Counted from the stretch's first letter, positions 23,970-33,672 are shown. The stretch: DNA of 64,000 nt from Bacteroidia bacterium (GCA_030430385.1 JAUIFO010000007.1:124001-188000), one strand, 5' to 3'. Program-made: numbers and translations. Notes: generated from the letters alone by a model not told the origin.

Positions 23970-23994
23970 AAAGTACTTTGAATTACAAAGTAAA
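23970..23994 (-). promoter_or_regulatory. operator-like palindrome, copy 2 (upstream of the 203-aa membrane gene)
   Basis: ACTTTG-AATTA-CAAAGT (23975-23991), within a 25-bp block 23/25 identical to 22970-22994, 5 bp before the chosen ATG. Equivalent placement in front of both transcription units suggests shared control. Confidence 0.7.
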
Positions 23995-24029
23995 TAATTT
24001 TACCTGAAATCAGCAATATAAATTTTTGT

Positions 24030-24037
24030 TAATTTTG
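24030..24037 (+). promoter_or_regulatory. -7 box for the DUF1801 gene
   Basis: TAATTTTG fits TAnnTTTG, 24 bp before the TTG start codon. No convincing -33 TTTG at the expected spacing. Confidence 0.5.
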
Positions 24038-24061
24038 AAATCTAATACATCTACTTAAATT

Positions 24062-24448
24062 TTGAATCCAGCCGAAGCTTACATATTAAAACAGGATGAA
24101 CCTTATAGGTCCATACTATTACAGCTTCAAACCATAATTGAAGCTGTTGTTCCTGAAGCCGAATTATTATACAAATGGAAAATTCCATTTTATTATGCTA
24201 ATGGAATGCCGCTTTGTTTTCTTAACAAGTCTAAAGATTATGTAGATTTTGCCTTTTGGCATAGAGATCAGTTACAAGAATATAACACCCTTTTTGTAAC
24301 TACAAATAGAAAAACAGTAACATCATTACGTTACAAAAATGTAGATGATATTAATGACGAGGTTATTGTATATGTGCTGAAACGTCAATTGGAAATTAAT
24401 ACCAATCCCTTCAAACTTATTAGAAAACCCAAACCGAACTCACTATAA
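24062..24448 (+). CDS. DUF1801-domain protein
   Basis: 128 aa. LKQDEPYRSILLQLQTIIEAVVPEAELLYKWKIPFYYANGMPLCFLN and VDFAFWHRDQL follow the DUF1801 (YdhG-like) pattern: a small alpha/beta fold of unknown function common in Bacteroidota. It starts at TTG (24062); no ATG is available upstream. The 3' end overlaps the convergent acetyltransferase gene by 6 bp. Confidence 0.88.
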   Translation: MNPAEAYILKQDEPYRSILLQLQTIIEAVVPEAELLYKWKIPFYYANGMPLCFLNKSKDYVDFAFWHRDQLQEYNTLFVTTNRKTVTSLRYKNVDDINDEVIVYVLKRQLEINTNPFKLIRKPKPNSL

Positions 24449-24916
24449 GTCTTTGTAAACGATATAATTTTCAAATACCAGTCCTTTTAAAGATTTTTTC
24501 TGCTTTTTTTCAACTTCATAAAAATGAGAATCAAAAAATGGAAGCGCTGTAATACTGACATCAGATTTGATGGTGTCAAAACCATTCATACTAACCCGAG
24601 ATTCCATAATTCTGAGAAGTTTAGAAGCTATGGTTTGTCTTTGAAAATCTTTATGAACAAACAACCCATCTAAATAATTACCGTTCTTCAAATACGAAAA
24701 CCCAACAATCTGCTGGTCTATTTCAGCAACTAGAAAATAGAATTTTTTAATACGATCTTGCCAAGTTTTGATCTTGTCTGCTCCTGATGACCAAACCTCA
24801 ATTTGCTTTTCTGAATAGTCCTTAGAATTTACCGCTCTAATGGTGTCGCGAAATATAGCTGTGATCTCAGGGAGATCGTCTTGAGTAGCTTCTCTAAAGT
24901 TGATGTCTTCAATCAT
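24443..24916 (-). CDS. GNAT-family N-acetyltransferase
   Basis: 157 aa. The N-terminus INFREATQDDLPEITAIFRDTI and the acetyl-CoA loop VHKDFQRQTIASKLLRIME (Q-x-x-x-A form of the R/Q-x-x-G/A motif) define the fold; LPFFDSHFYEVEKKQKKSLKG is the C-terminal substrate region. Substrate unknown. It precedes a small membrane-protein gene and kdsA in the same direction. Confidence 0.9.
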   Translation of the reverse strand: MIEDINFREATQDDLPEITAIFRDTIRAVNSKDYSEKQIEVWSSGADKIKTWQDRIKKFYFLVAEIDQQIVGFSYLKNGNYLDGLFVHKDFQRQTIASKLLRIMESRVSMNGFDTIKSDVSITALPFFDSHFYEVEKKQKKSLKGLVFENYIVYKDL

Positions 24917-24924
24917 AATTTTAG

Positions 24925-25134
24925 TTAAAAAAAAGCACTGTAAATTACAGCACCTAAAAATATCAGCAAAATAATCCCCAAACCAATTCCAAAAATTTTT
25001 AATGGATATTCAGCGCCTGCATTTAGGTAATCATCATCATAGGTTTCTTTTAAAACCTGAAGTCGTTTTTCTTTATCTGGGAATTTTATTTTTAAAATAA
25101 TATAGCCTAAAGCATATAGTAAAATATCACCCAA
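24925..25134 (-). CDS. small membrane protein of unknown function (69 aa)
   Basis: Short hydrophobic N-terminus (ILLYALGYIILKI), charged middle, and a C-terminal membrane helix (GIGLGIILLIFLGAVIYSAFF). It follows kdsA by 4 bp and precedes the GNAT gene by 8 bp, so it is very likely cotranscribed with both. No family recognised. Confidence 0.65.
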   Translation of the reverse strand: MGDILLYALGYIILKIKFPDKEKRLQVLKETYDDDYLNAGAEYPLKIFGIGLGIILLIFLGAVIYSAFF

Positions 25135-25138
25135 AACA

Positions 25139-25957
25139 CTACAGTTTGTTGATGGTTTTTCTAATCGCTGTTAAATTAGTCAATAAACGTTCTAAATTGT
25201 CTAAATGTAACATGTTGGCACCATCACTTTTAGCATTAGCCGGATCAAAATGAGTTTCAATAAATAAGCCGTCAACATTATTTACAACACCAGCTCTGGC
25301 AATAGTTTCAATCATGTCTGGTCGTCCACCTGTAACACCAATACTTTGATTAGGTTGCTGTAATGAATGGGTTACGTCTAAAACCGTTGGTGCATATTGT
25401 CGCATTGTTGGAATACCTCTAAAATCGACGATCATATCTTGATAGCCAAACATCGTGCCTCTATCTGTGATCCAAGCCTTATCGTTACCAGAATCTTTCA
25501 CCTTTTGTACAGCATGTTTCATGGCTTCCGGACTCATAAATTGTCCTTTCTTAAGGTTGACAACTTTTCCTGTTTTGGCAGCAGCAACGACCAAATCGGT
25601 TTGTCTTACAAGAAAAGCTGGAATTTGAAGAACATCAACATATTCTGCGGCTTTTTCAGCATCTGAAACTTCGTGAATATCTGTTACTGTAGGAATATCA
25701 AAAGTATCTGATACTTTTTTTAAAATCTTAAGTGCGTTCTCATCACCAATACCTGTAAAGCTATCAATGCGACTGCGATTTGCTTTTTTAAAACTGCCTT
25801 TAAATACATAAGGAATTTTAAGATTGCTAGTTATGCTTACTACTTTTTCAGCAATACGTAATGCCATATCTTCGCCTTCAATAGCACAAGGACCACAAAG
25901 CAAAAAGAAATTATTAGAATTTACATGTTTCAGTTTAGGAACGTCAATTAATTGCAT
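25139..25957 (-). CDS. kdsA: 3-deoxy-8-phosphooctulonate (KDO-8-P) synthase
   Basis: Condenses PEP with arabinose 5-phosphate for lipid A-core biosynthesis. The start at 25957 (MQLIDVPKLKHVNSNNFF) gives 272 aa; the frame is open nine codons further. Family motifs: LLCGPCAIEGEDMALRIAE, FKGSFKKANRSRIDSFTGIG, QIPAFLVRQTDLV, LKKGQFMSPEAM, VLDVTHSLQQPN. An Asn/Cys at the metal position cannot be assigned safely by eye. It heads a three-gene minus-strand unit. Confidence 0.96.
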   Translation of the reverse strand: MQLIDVPKLKHVNSNNFFLLCGPCAIEGEDMALRIAEKVVSITSNLKIPYVFKGSFKKANRSRIDSFTGIGDENALKILKKVSDTFDIPTVTDIHEVSDAEKAAEYVDVLQIPAFLVRQTDLVVAAAKTGKVVNLKKGQFMSPEAMKHAVQKVKDSGNDKAWITDRGTMFGYQDMIVDFRGIPTMRQYAPTVLDVTHSLQQPNQSIGVTGGRPDMIETIARAGVVNNVDGLFIETHFDPANAKSDGANMLHLDNLERLLTNLTAIRKTINKL

Positions 25958-26044
25958 TGATTTAAGTTTCAAATTAAAGCGCAAAGTTACGAAATTAAGT
26001 CGCTACATTTTGAAGAACATTCCAATAGAAGTTTATAAATTGAT

Positions 26045-26404
26045 TTAGAAAGCACGTTTGATACTATTCCGAATGATCCATAAAGCCATCACAAAATTTG
26101 CGATAACTAATAAGCCTCCAAAAACAATAAATTGTTTCAAATAAGTTGGTATAGCAACAATGTTCAAGAGGTGTGACAGATAAACTAAAATTACATATGA
26201 AGACAAACACACAAAGGTAATGCCTAAAGTGAAGTTTAATTTCTGACTAGGTTTTATGATCTGCCAAATAAACGGAATACCAAATAAAAGAATTGGGTAA
26301 GCTGTTATACCAGAAGTTTTATTGATGGTTGTAAACCAATATAAAATGACTGTAATAAAATACAGGTACGGAATAAATTTAGAGTACGAATTCAAAAGTT
26401 TCAT
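26045..26404 (-). CDS. integral membrane protein of unknown function (119 aa)
   Basis: Four hydrophobic helices separated by very short loops (LYFITVILYW, YPILLFGIPFIW, LGITFVCLSSYVILVYL, FIVFGGLLVIANFVMAL). No conserved catalytic pattern visible. It is separated from kdsA by about 90 bp. The 244 bp on its other side (26405-26648) hold only the typA promoter region. Confidence 0.65.
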   Translation of the reverse strand: MKLLNSYSKFIPYLYFITVILYWFTTINKTSGITAYPILLFGIPFIWQIIKPSQKLNFTLGITFVCLSSYVILVYLSHLLNIVAIPTYLKQFIVFGGLLVIANFVMALWIIRNSIKRAF

Positions 26405-26616
26405 CTGTAAAAAATTAAAATGTTACAAGATGTAAATTGCCAATAAAAGTGGCTGATTTGAAGAGGCTATTTACTATTAATCAGTAATCTAACGTAAGAT
26501 ACGATCAGAAATTATAAAACTTATAAACTATAACAAATAATTAACGAAGTATAAGCTTGAAGATGACACTTCAAATTAATTTGCTAAAGACTTAGGTTTT
26601 AAAGCGTTAATTAGCG

Positions 26617-26624
26617 TACATTTG
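26617..26624 (+). promoter_or_regulatory. -7 box of typA
   Basis: TACATTTG matches TAnnTTTG, 24 bp before the ATG at 26649. No clear TTTG at -33. Confidence 0.6.
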
Positions 26625-26648
26625 CACGCTCAAAATAAAGGCATTCTT

Positions 26649-28451
26649 ATGGCTACAATAAAAAATATCGCAATTATTGCGCACGTTGATCATGGAAAAA
26701 CAACCTTGGTTGATAAAATCATGTATCACTGTCAGTTGTTTCGTGACAATGAAAACACTGGAGACCTCATTTTGGATAACAATGATCTAGAACGCGAAAG
26801 AGGGATTACGATTACTTCTAAAAATGTTTCTGTAATATACAAAGACACTAAAATTAATATCATTGATACACCTGGTCACGCCGATTTTGGAGGAGAAGTT
26901 GAACGCGTGTTGAATATGGCTGATGGTGTGTTGTTGTTAGTTGATGCCTTTGAAGGACCAATGCCACAAACGCGTTTTGTTTTACAAAAAGCAATCGACT
27001 TAGGTTTAAAACCTTGTGTGGTGATCAATAAAGTTGATAAAGAAAATTGTACACCTGATGAAGTTCATGAAAAGGTCTTTGATTTGATGTTCGAGCTTGG
27101 AGCAGAAGAATGGCAGCTAGATTTCCCTACGGTTTACGGAAGTGCAAAGCACAATTGGATGAGTGAAGATTGGCAACAACAAACCGATAATATTTCGCCA
27201 TTATTAGATATGGTTATTGATCATATTCCTGAACCGAAAATTGAAGAAGGCTCAACACAAATGTTGATTACTTCTCTAGATTTTTCATCTTTTACAGGTA
27301 GAATAGCGATAGGACGATTAACCAGAGGAACACTTAAAGCTGGTCAAAATGTATCCCTTGTAAAACGTGATGGTAGTATTGTAAAGTCGAGAATAAAAGA
27401 GCTTCATACTTTTGAAGGCTTAGGAAGAAAGAAAGTTGACACTGTTCAAGCTGGTGATATTTGTGCGCTTGTTGGTTTAGAAGGATTTGAAATTGGAGAT
27501 ACTGTTGCCGATTTTGAAGCTCCTGAAGGATTAAAGACCATCGCTATTGATGAACCTACAATGAGCATGCTATTTACGATCAATGATTCGCCATTTTTTG
27601 GTAAAGATGGTAAATACGTGACTTCAAGACATATTAAAGAACGACTTACAAAAGAATTAGAAAAGAACTTAGCGCTTAGAGTAGAAGAGACTGATAGCGC
27701 AGACAAGTTTATGGTTTTTGGTCGTGGAGTACTCCATTTGTCGGTGTTAATCGAAACTATGCGTAGAGAAGGGTATGAACTTCAAATTGGTCAGCCTCAA
27801 GTTATTATAAAAGAAGTAGATGGTGTAAAATGCGAACCTGTTGAAGAAATGACCATCGATTTACCAGAAGTTGTTTCAGGAAAAGCCATAGAGCTTGTCA
27901 CCAAACGTAAAGGTGAAATGATTAGTATGGAAGCTAAAGGTGATCGTATGGTATGCGAATTTTTAGTGCCTTCAAGAGGCATTATTGGATTGCGAAATCA
28001 GTTGCTTACTGCTACAGCTGGTGAAGCCATTATGGCACACCGTTTTAAAGAATACCAACCCTTAAAGGGCGGAATTCCAGAGCGACAAAATGGAAGTTTA
28101 GTGTCAATGGAAAATGGTCAGGCCATTCCGTATTCTATTGATAAATTACAAGAGCGTGGAAAATTCTTTATCGATCCAGGTGAAGATATTTATGAAGGAC
28201 AAGTGATTGGTGAAAATTCTCGTGGCGATGATATGACAGTTAATGTGACCAAAACTAAAAAGTTGAGTAACGTAAGAAGTGCAGGAGCTGATGACAAAGC
28301 GAAGATCGTACCTGCAATCAAGTTTTCATTAGAGGAAGCTTTAGAATATATTCAGAAAGATGAATATGTTGAAGTGACACCAAACCACTTAAGACTACGC
28401 AAAATATTACTGAAAGAAGTTGAGCGTAAGCGAAATAAAGCAATATCATAA
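26649..28451 (+). CDS. typA: ribosome-associated translational GTPase TypA/BipA
   Basis: 600 aa, exactly the family size. G1 is AHVDHGKTT (residues 11-19), the switch I region has [10 protein letters not shown]3 is [16 protein letters not shown]4 is NKVD, and the C-terminal segment [23 protein letters not shown] is the BipA-specific domain. The ATG at 26649 gives [17 protein letters not shown]; an upstream in-frame ATG at 26622 lies in the -7 box and is rejected. BipA affects ribosome assembly at low temperature and stress. Single-gene unit ending at a terminator. Confidence 0.97.
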   Translation: MATIKNIAIIAHVDHGKTTLVDKIMYHCQLFRDNENTGDLILDNNDLERERGITITSKNVSVIYKDTKINIIDTPGHADFGGEVERVLNMADGVLLLVDAFEGPMPQTRFVLQKAIDLGLKPCVVINKVDKENCTPDEVHEKVFDLMFELGAEEWQLDFPTVYGSAKHNWMSEDWQQQTDNISPLLDMVIDHIPEPKIEEGSTQMLITSLDFSSFTGRIAIGRLTRGTLKAGQNVSLVKRDGSIVKSRIKELHTFEGLGRKKVDTVQAGDICALVGLEGFEIGDTVADFEAPEGLKTIAIDEPTMSMLFTINDSPFFGKDGKYVTSRHIKERLTKELEKNLALRVEETDSADKFMVFGRGVLHLSVLIETMRREGYELQIGQPQVIIKEVDGVKCEPVEEMTIDLPEVVSGKAIELVTKRKGEMISMEAKGDRMVCEFLVPSRGIIGLRNQLLTATAGEAIMAHRFKEYQPLKGGIPERQNGSLVSMENGQAIPYSIDKLQERGKFFIDPGEDIYEGQVIGENSRGDDMTVNVTKTKKLSNVRSAGADDKAKIVPAIKFSLEEALEYIQKDEYVEVTPNHLRLRKILLKEVERKRNKAIS

Positions 28452-28460
28452 ATCGAAATT

Positions 28461-28492
28461 AAAGAGGAACTCTAACGAGTTCCTTTTTCTTT
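28461..28492 (+). terminator. intrinsic terminator after typA
   Basis: AGGAACTC (28465-28472), loop TAAC, GAGTTCCT (28477-28484), extended by A-T pairs and followed by TTTTTCTTTT. Confidence 0.9.
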
Positions 28493-28515
28493 TCTATATT
28501 TACGCAAATTAAAGA

Positions 28516-28728
28516 ATGACGTATCTATTATATTTTGATCCAGGCCTAGGTGCAATGATTTTACAAGCTATTGTTGCTGCTGTAGCTGGAGTTGTTTTGT
28601 TTTCTAAAAATCTATTGTACAAGATCAAATTGTTCTTGGGAATCGCTAAACCCGAAAAAGAAGATTTGTTTGATGATATTGATGTTAAGGATTCTAATAT
28701 AGATCAGCATTCTGAAAGTAAAGAATAA
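28516..28728 (+). CDS. small membrane protein, first gene of polysaccharide-locus operon (70 aa)
   Basis: One membrane helix (residues 10-30, LGAMILQAIVAAVAGVVLF), preceded by YFDPGLG, followed by a basic stretch and an acidic tail. It stands 1 bp before the methyltransferase gene and so belongs to that operon. The DPG-x(5-6)-Q-x3-A-G form is seen in small proteins next to methyltransferase/sulfatase-like pairs; function unknown. Confidence 0.7.
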   Translation: MTYLLYFDPGLGAMILQAIVAAVAGVVLFSKNLLYKIKLFLGIAKPEKEDLFDDIDVKDSNIDQHSESKE

Positions 28729-28729
28729 T

Positions 28730-30103
28730 ATGAGGCACACATCCTCATTTCGTGATCCTTCAGGTCATGTCTTCATTGAAGATGGAATCGTTAAACGCAC
28801 GATATTTCCAATTTATTTTCAGCAATATAAAACGCTCAAAGCCAGTACTTTTTTTGATAAACTTTTTGAAGCTGAATTATTAATTCCGCATCAAGAGTTA
28901 TCTGAAACAGATGAAGAAATTACAATTCAACCTGAGCAAATCCCATTTATAACCTATCCCTATGAATGGAGTTTTAATCAATATAAAGAAGCTGCATTAC
29001 TTACGTTAAAACTTCAGAAATACTGTCTACAACACGATTTTTCATTGAAAGACGCTTCAGCTTTTAATGTAACATTCCATAAAGGTAAAGCGGTTTTTAT
29101 AGATACATTATCGTTCGATTTTTATGAAGAGAATCAACCTTGGCGTGCCTATAAACAGTTTATAACACATTTTTTTGGACCTTTAGTGTTAGCACATTAT
29201 CATGGCGCGCAGTCTTTAAAATTATTGCAAAACTTTATAGATGGCGTTCCTGTGAAAATGATAGCATCAATGTTACCTTTTAGAACCAGGTTTAATGCTG
29301 TTTTATATTCTAATATTCATTTGTTAGCAAAATTTGAAGACAAGCATAATGAAGATTATGAAGGGAAACAAAATACATCGTCCTTATCTAAAAAAGCACA
29401 ACTAAATATCATTACAGTACTCTTTGATTTTATTAAAAAGCTCAAATTAAAAGAGCATACTGAATGGGGAAATTATTACAGCAAAACCAATTATTCGGAT
29501 AGCGCATTTAATGAAAAATCAAGACTCATTAATACATGGGTTTCTAACTTAAAAAGTAAAACGTTAATAGATGTTGGTGGTAACGATGGCACTTTCGTAA
29601 GACATATTAATTATAAATATGAATTGGCATTAGTAGGTGATATTGATAACAATGCTGTTGATATTAATTTTGAAACAATGAGGCGTAATCGTGAAACAAA
29701 AATACTGCCTTTAGTGTTAGATGTTCTCAATCCTTCACCTTCAATCGGATTTCAAAATGATGAAAGGGATTCATTTATCAAACGTATTCAAAAGTTTAAT
29801 CCAGAGGCTACATTAGCATTGGCTTTAATTCATCATATCAGCCTGTCTGGTAATGTGCCTTTTGAAATGTCTGCGCAATTTTTTGCAGCATTCTCAAATT
29901 ACTTAATTATAGAGTTTCCTAAACGTGAAGATTCTTGGGTACAACGTTTATTGAATACCAAAGGAGAATTTAAAGAGCACTTTGATTTTTATAATCTGGA
30001 ACACTTTAAAGCGACTTATTCAAATTGGTTTGAATTTATTGAAGCACATCACTTAGATAACTCTGAGCGCATATTGTTTTTATTAAAATCAAAGCATGAT
30101 TAG
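28730..30103 (+). CDS. class I SAM methyltransferase with kinase-like N-terminal half
   Basis: 457 aa in two parts. The C-terminal half has the SAM loop LIDVGGNDGTFVRHI (from about residue 278) and a class I fold (ALALIHHISL). The N-terminal half (residues 1-230) contains SLKDASAFNVTFHKGKAVFI followed by DTLSFD, whose D-x4-N then I-D spacing resembles the catalytic and metal loops of aminoglycoside-phosphotransferase-like kinases. Whether it is an active kinase is unknown. It overlaps the next gene by 8 bp. The context points to modification of a surface glycan or its carrier. Confidence 0.8.
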   Translation: MRHTSSFRDPSGHVFIEDGIVKRTIFPIYFQQYKTLKASTFFDKLFEAELLIPHQELSETDEEITIQPEQIPFITYPYEWSFNQYKEAALLTLKLQKYCLQHDFSLKDASAFNVTFHKGKAVFIDTLSFDFYEENQPWRAYKQFITHFFGPLVLAHYHGAQSLKLLQNFIDGVPVKMIASMLPFRTRFNAVLYSNIHLLAKFEDKHNEDYEGKQNTSSLSKKAQLNIITVLFDFIKKLKLKEHTEWGNYYSKTNYSDSAFNEKSRLINTWVSNLKSKTLIDVGGNDGTFVRHINYKYELALVGDIDNNAVDINFETMRRNRETKILPLVLDVLNPSPSIGFQNDERDSFIKRIQKFNPEATLALALIHHISLSGNVPFEMSAQFFAAFSNYLIIEFPKREDSWVQRLLNTKGEFKEHFDFYNLEHFKATYSNWFEFIEAHHLDNSERILFLLKSKHD

Positions 30104-31589
30104 TAAGCTAAGGCAATATATTTTAGATTTTGTAAACTCTAAAAAAGAAGTTCCAATTATAGCTGGTATAGCTGCAGGTTTATACCCTTTTTTGCATTAT
30201 TGCAATGCCAATTTTACTTACATTGAAACTACAAAACGCGTATTTGAGTTTTTAGGAATTTTTATTGTACTTCCAGTTTTAGTTTGTTACTTAGCATTAC
30301 TTTTAACATCAAGTAAATCGCCAATTAAGAGTCTCAGAAAATTGGCATTAACAATTGTAAATTTTACTGCATTTTGTTTTCTAATCATTGTTAGTGTAGC
30401 AGGTTTAAAGAGTAGTTATATTATTATTGGACTATTAATAGCTATTAGCTTAGCCTTATTGTTTTATAAACATCTTAAAAAGATCGTAGTTGTACAGTTT
30501 TTAATGGCACTATTTGTTATGCTTCAATTGGTTAGAGATGTTTATGGTGTTATTATTTATGATGATGGATGGAAGGATTTACCTGATAATATTGAGCAAG
30601 TATTATTTAAAAAACATCCTAATATATATCTAATTCAACCTGATGGTTACGCTAACTTTTCTGAATTGCAAAATGAACTGTATGATATTGATAATCATAA
30701 ATTTGAAGATTTTTTAAGTACTGAAAATTTCAAACTGTATCAAAATCATAGAAGCAATTATACGTCAACATTGTATTCAAACGCTTCACTATTTATGATG
30801 AAACATCATTATTATAATTTCAATCGAAACATTGGTAGTGAATTAAGACATGCGAGACACATGATTGTTGGTAATAATCCTGTACATGCTATTTTAAAAA
30901 ATAATGGTTACAAAACACATTTAATTGTTGATTCCCCTTATTTTCTTGTTAATAGACCAGATGTTAAGTATGATTATTGCAATGTTGAAATAGAAGAGAT
31001 TCCATACTTTTCCGAAGGTTTCGATTTTAAAAAAGATGTTTTTGCAGATTTTAAATTAGCCTATAATTCTGTTGGCAGTTCCAAACGAAATTTCTTTTTC
31101 ATAGAGCGTTATTTACCTGGACATATTGCAACGCATGCCAATAAAAGTAAGAATAAATCCGAAGAGAAAAAGCTATATCAAGAGCGTTTAAAGGATGCTA
31201 ATCATTGGCTGAAAACAATTGTAAATGAGATCTGTACTAAAGACCCAGAAGGTATCGTTATTATTATGGCTGATCATGGTGGTTATGTTGGATTTAATTA
31301 CACCGAAGAATCTAAAACCAAACAAACCGATAAAGATTTAGTGTATTCAATGTTTACAACAGCTTTAGCTATTAAATGGCCTAATGAAGATTTTGATATT
31401 GACGAGAAACTTAAAACTAACGTCAATCTTTTTAGAGTTTTATTTTCCTATCTTAGTGAAGACAAAATGTACTTAAATAATTTAGAACAAAATTCTAGTT
31501 TTGGCGTTATCAAAAATGGAGCGCCTTTAGGTGTTTATGAACTTGTAAACGAAAAAGGAGACCTTGTGTTTGAAGCAATTAAAAATTAA
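30096..31589 (+). CDS. membrane-anchored sulfatase-like / alkaline phosphatase superfamily enzyme
   Basis: 497 aa. Four membrane helices in residues 17-160, then an extracytoplasmic domain with IYLIQPDGYANFSEL (metal Asp region, about residue 180), a possible nucleophile Thr/Ser in NYTSTLYSNASLF (about 225-237) and IMADHGGYVG (about 388-397, metal Asp-His). The order matches sulfatase-fold phosphotransferases such as phosphoethanolamine or LTA synthase-like enzymes. No CxPSR formylglycine motif is present, so true sulfatase activity is unlikely. Likely transfers a phospho-group to a surface glycan (inference). Confidence 0.78.
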   Translation: MISKLRQYILDFVNSKKEVPIIAGIAAGLYPFLHYCNANFTYIETTKRVFEFLGIFIVLPVLVCYLALLLTSSKSPIKSLRKLALTIVNFTAFCFLIIVSVAGLKSSYIIIGLLIAISLALLFYKHLKKIVVVQFLMALFVMLQLVRDVYGVIIYDDGWKDLPDNIEQVLFKKHPNIYLIQPDGYANFSELQNELYDIDNHKFEDFLSTENFKLYQNHRSNYTSTLYSNASLFMMKHHYYNFNRNIGSELRHARHMIVGNNPVHAILKNNGYKTHLIVDSPYFLVNRPDVKYDYCNVEIEEIPYFSEGFDFKKDVFADFKLAYNSVGSSKRNFFFIERYLPGHIATHANKSKNKSEEKKLYQERLKDANHWLKTIVNEICTKDPEGIVIIMADHGGYVGFNYTEESKTKQTDKDLVYSMFTTALAIKWPNEDFDIDEKLKTNVNLFRVLFSYLSEDKMYLNNLEQNSSFGVIKNGAPLGVYELVNEKGDLVFEAIKN

Positions 31590-32572
31590 TTGATACTATA
31601 ATTTATTCAATAAAAACATATCATGCTACTCAAAAATCCGTTTGGGATCAATTCGTAAAGCAATCCAAGAACGCAACGTTTTTGTTTCAAAGAGATTTTA
31701 TGGAGTACCATCAAGATCGATTTCAAGATTACTCTTTAATGATATATAACAATGAAGAACTCATTGCACTATTGCCTTCAAACCTTAAAGGAAATACGTT
31801 GTATTCTCATGCTGGATTGAGTTATGGTGGACTGATATTTCACTCAAAGATTACGTTTGAACAAGCCTACAATGCCTTTGCAACACTTTTAAAGTATTTG
31901 AGTGAAAACGGAATTTCTTCGCTGGAACTCAAATGCATTCCAAAAATATATCACCAATTGCCAAGTGACGAAATAGATTATTTGTTGTTTAAGATCCAAG
32001 CACAATTAAGACGTCGTGACCTTTCGGTTGTGATAGATACAACAAATCGTTTGGAGATGACTTCAAATAGAAAGCGAAATTTGAAAAAGGCAAGATCTAA
32101 GGATGTCCTTGTAAAGGAAGTCTCCAATTGTAGTGATTTTTTTGATCAGATCCTTATTCCAAATCTCAAAGAACGCCACGCTACATTACCAACGCATACT
32201 GTTGCGGAAATTCAAGACCTAAAATCTAAATTTCCTGAATCGATCAGACAATTTAATGCGTATACTGATGATACTATTATTGCTGGTGTTACTATTTTTG
32301 AGTCTGAAACAGTAGCACATGCGCAATATATTTCAACCATAGACTCTAAAAAGGAATTGGCAGGATTGGATGTAATATTTGATACATTGCTCAATGATGT
32401 TTACAGTGATAAACAGTATTTTAGTTTTGGCATTTCAAACGAAAATCAAGGCCAACAAATTAATTTAGGATTAATGAAGTGGAAAGAGAGTTTTGGAGCT
32501 CGTGCTATAGCTCATGATTTTTACACCATTGATACTTCAAAATACCATTTATTAGATAATACGATGTTATGA
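31589..32572 (+). CDS. FemAB-like GNAT N-acyltransferase, probable non-canonical AUU start
   Basis: The first standard start codon is TTG at 31682, but homologous sequence clearly begins earlier: the 31 codons upstream are open and read [20 protein letters not shown], the usual N-terminal segment of this family. No ATG, GTG or TTG lies in that stretch. The ATT at 31589 overlaps the preceding stop as TAATT, mirroring the TAATG couplings elsewhere, so I place the start there (327 aa). Core: [40 protein letters not shown]. It probably acylates an amino sugar or peptide; the next gene is a sugar aminotransferase, overlapping by 4 bp. Confidence 0.7.
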   Translation: MDTIIYSIKTYHATQKSVWDQFVKQSKNATFLFQRDFMEYHQDRFQDYSLMIYNNEELIALLPSNLKGNTLYSHAGLSYGGLIFHSKITFEQAYNAFATLLKYLSENGISSLELKCIPKIYHQLPSDEIDYLLFKIQAQLRRRDLSVVIDTTNRLEMTSNRKRNLKKARSKDVLVKEVSNCSDFFDQILIPNLKERHATLPTHTVAEIQDLKSKFPESIRQFNAYTDDTIIAGVTIFESETVAHAQYISTIDSKKELAGLDVIFDTLLNDVYSDKQYFSFGISNENQGQQINLGLMKWKESFGARAIAHDFYTIDTSKYHLLDNTML

Positions 32573-33672
32573 TTCCGTTTTTAGACTTACACAAAATCAA
32601 TGCGAGATTTGAAAACGAGTTTTCAAGCACGTTTAGTGGGTTTTTAAATTCTGGACGCTACATATTAGGTCGTGAAGTGGAGATTTTTGAATCTAATTTT
32701 GCTGACTATTGTGGTACTTCACACTGTATTGGAGTGGCTAATGGGTTAGAGGCTTTAACCTTGATTTTTAAAGCCTATATCGAATTAGGTAAACTTGAGA
32801 TTGGCGACCAAATTATGGTGCCAGCTAATACTTATATTGCGAGTATGTTAGCCATCATTAATTCGGGATTAGAACCTGTTTTTGTTGAACCAGATGCGAA
32901 ATCCTTCAATATATCTGTATCTGATGTTGAATCGCAAATGCATCCAAATATTAAAGGGATTTTAGCAGTACATTTGTATGGTCAGTTGGCAGATATGGAA
33001 GCGTTAAATGCTATTGCTAAGTCAAATAACCTTCTCCTCATTGAAGATGCGGCTCAAGCGCATGGTGCATTATCAATTTCCGAAGGTAAAAAAGCAGGAA
33101 ACCTTTCAGACGCTGCAGCATTTAGCTTTTATCCTAGCAAAAACCTTGGTGCTTTAGGTGATGCTGGTGCAGTTACCACTAATGATGAAGATTTATATCA
33201 TAAGATTAGTTTACTTCGTAATTACGGAAGCTCTAAAAAGTATGTTAATCAGACTCTAGGTTTTAATAGTAGGTTAGATGAATTGCAAGCCGCTTTTTTA
33301 AATATCAAGCTCAAGCACTTGGATGCTGATAATCTTAGGCGACAACAAATTGCCAAGCAATACATTTCTGAAATAACGAATGCAAAAATTAAGCTTCCAA
33401 GTTATAGTGGACAGCAAGATCATGTGTTCCATACGTTTGTTGTGCAAGTTACCAACCGAAACAAGTTTATAGCACATCTTAACAACAATGACATTGGGTA
33501 TTTGATCCATTATCCTATTCCGCCACACAAACAAGATGCTCTATTTACATATAAAAACTTATCTTTACCAATAACAGAGTTTATACACGATACTGTGGTT
33601 AGCATACCAATGAGTCCTGTATTGACTGATGACGACGTTCAACATGTTATTAATGCCCTAAATAATTACTAA
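32569..33672 (+). CDS. DegT/DnrJ/EryC1/StrS sugar aminotransferase (FdtB/QdtB-like)
   Basis: PLP-dependent transaminase of 367 aa that makes a nucleotide amino sugar. [11 protein letters not shown] holds the PLP-ring Asp, [17 protein letters not shown] the Schiff-base Lys (about residue 188), and [28 protein letters not shown] the substrate loop. The form matches FdtB/QdtB, which aminates 3-keto-6-deoxyhexoses; a candidate partner ketoisomerase (FdtA-like) is 5.5 kb away at 39238. It overlaps the acyltransferase gene by 4 bp and abuts a flippase. Confidence 0.93.
   Translation: MIPFLDLHKINARFENEFSSTFSGFLNSGRYILGREVEIFESNFADYCGTSHCIGVANGLEALTLIFKAYIELGKLEIGDQIMVPANTYIASMLAIINSGLEPVFVEPDAKSFNISVSDVESQMHPNIKGILAVHLYGQLADMEALNAIAKSNNLLLIEDAAQAHGALSISEGKKAGNLSDAAAFSFYPSKNLGALGDAGAVTTNDEDLYHKISLLRNYGSSKKYVNQTLGFNSRLDELQAAFLNIKLKHLDADNLRRQQIAKQYISEITNAKIKLPSYSGQQDHVFHTFVVQVTNRNKFIAHLNNNDIGYLIHYPIPPHKQDALFTYKNLSLPITEFIHDTVVSIPMSPVLTDDDVQHVINALNNY

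Noticed and set aside
26405..26648. 244-bp gap upstream of typA searched for a riboswitch or small RNA
   Set aside because: Only a -7 box and a weak TTGAAG/CTTCAA hairpin are visible; no known riboswitch core.
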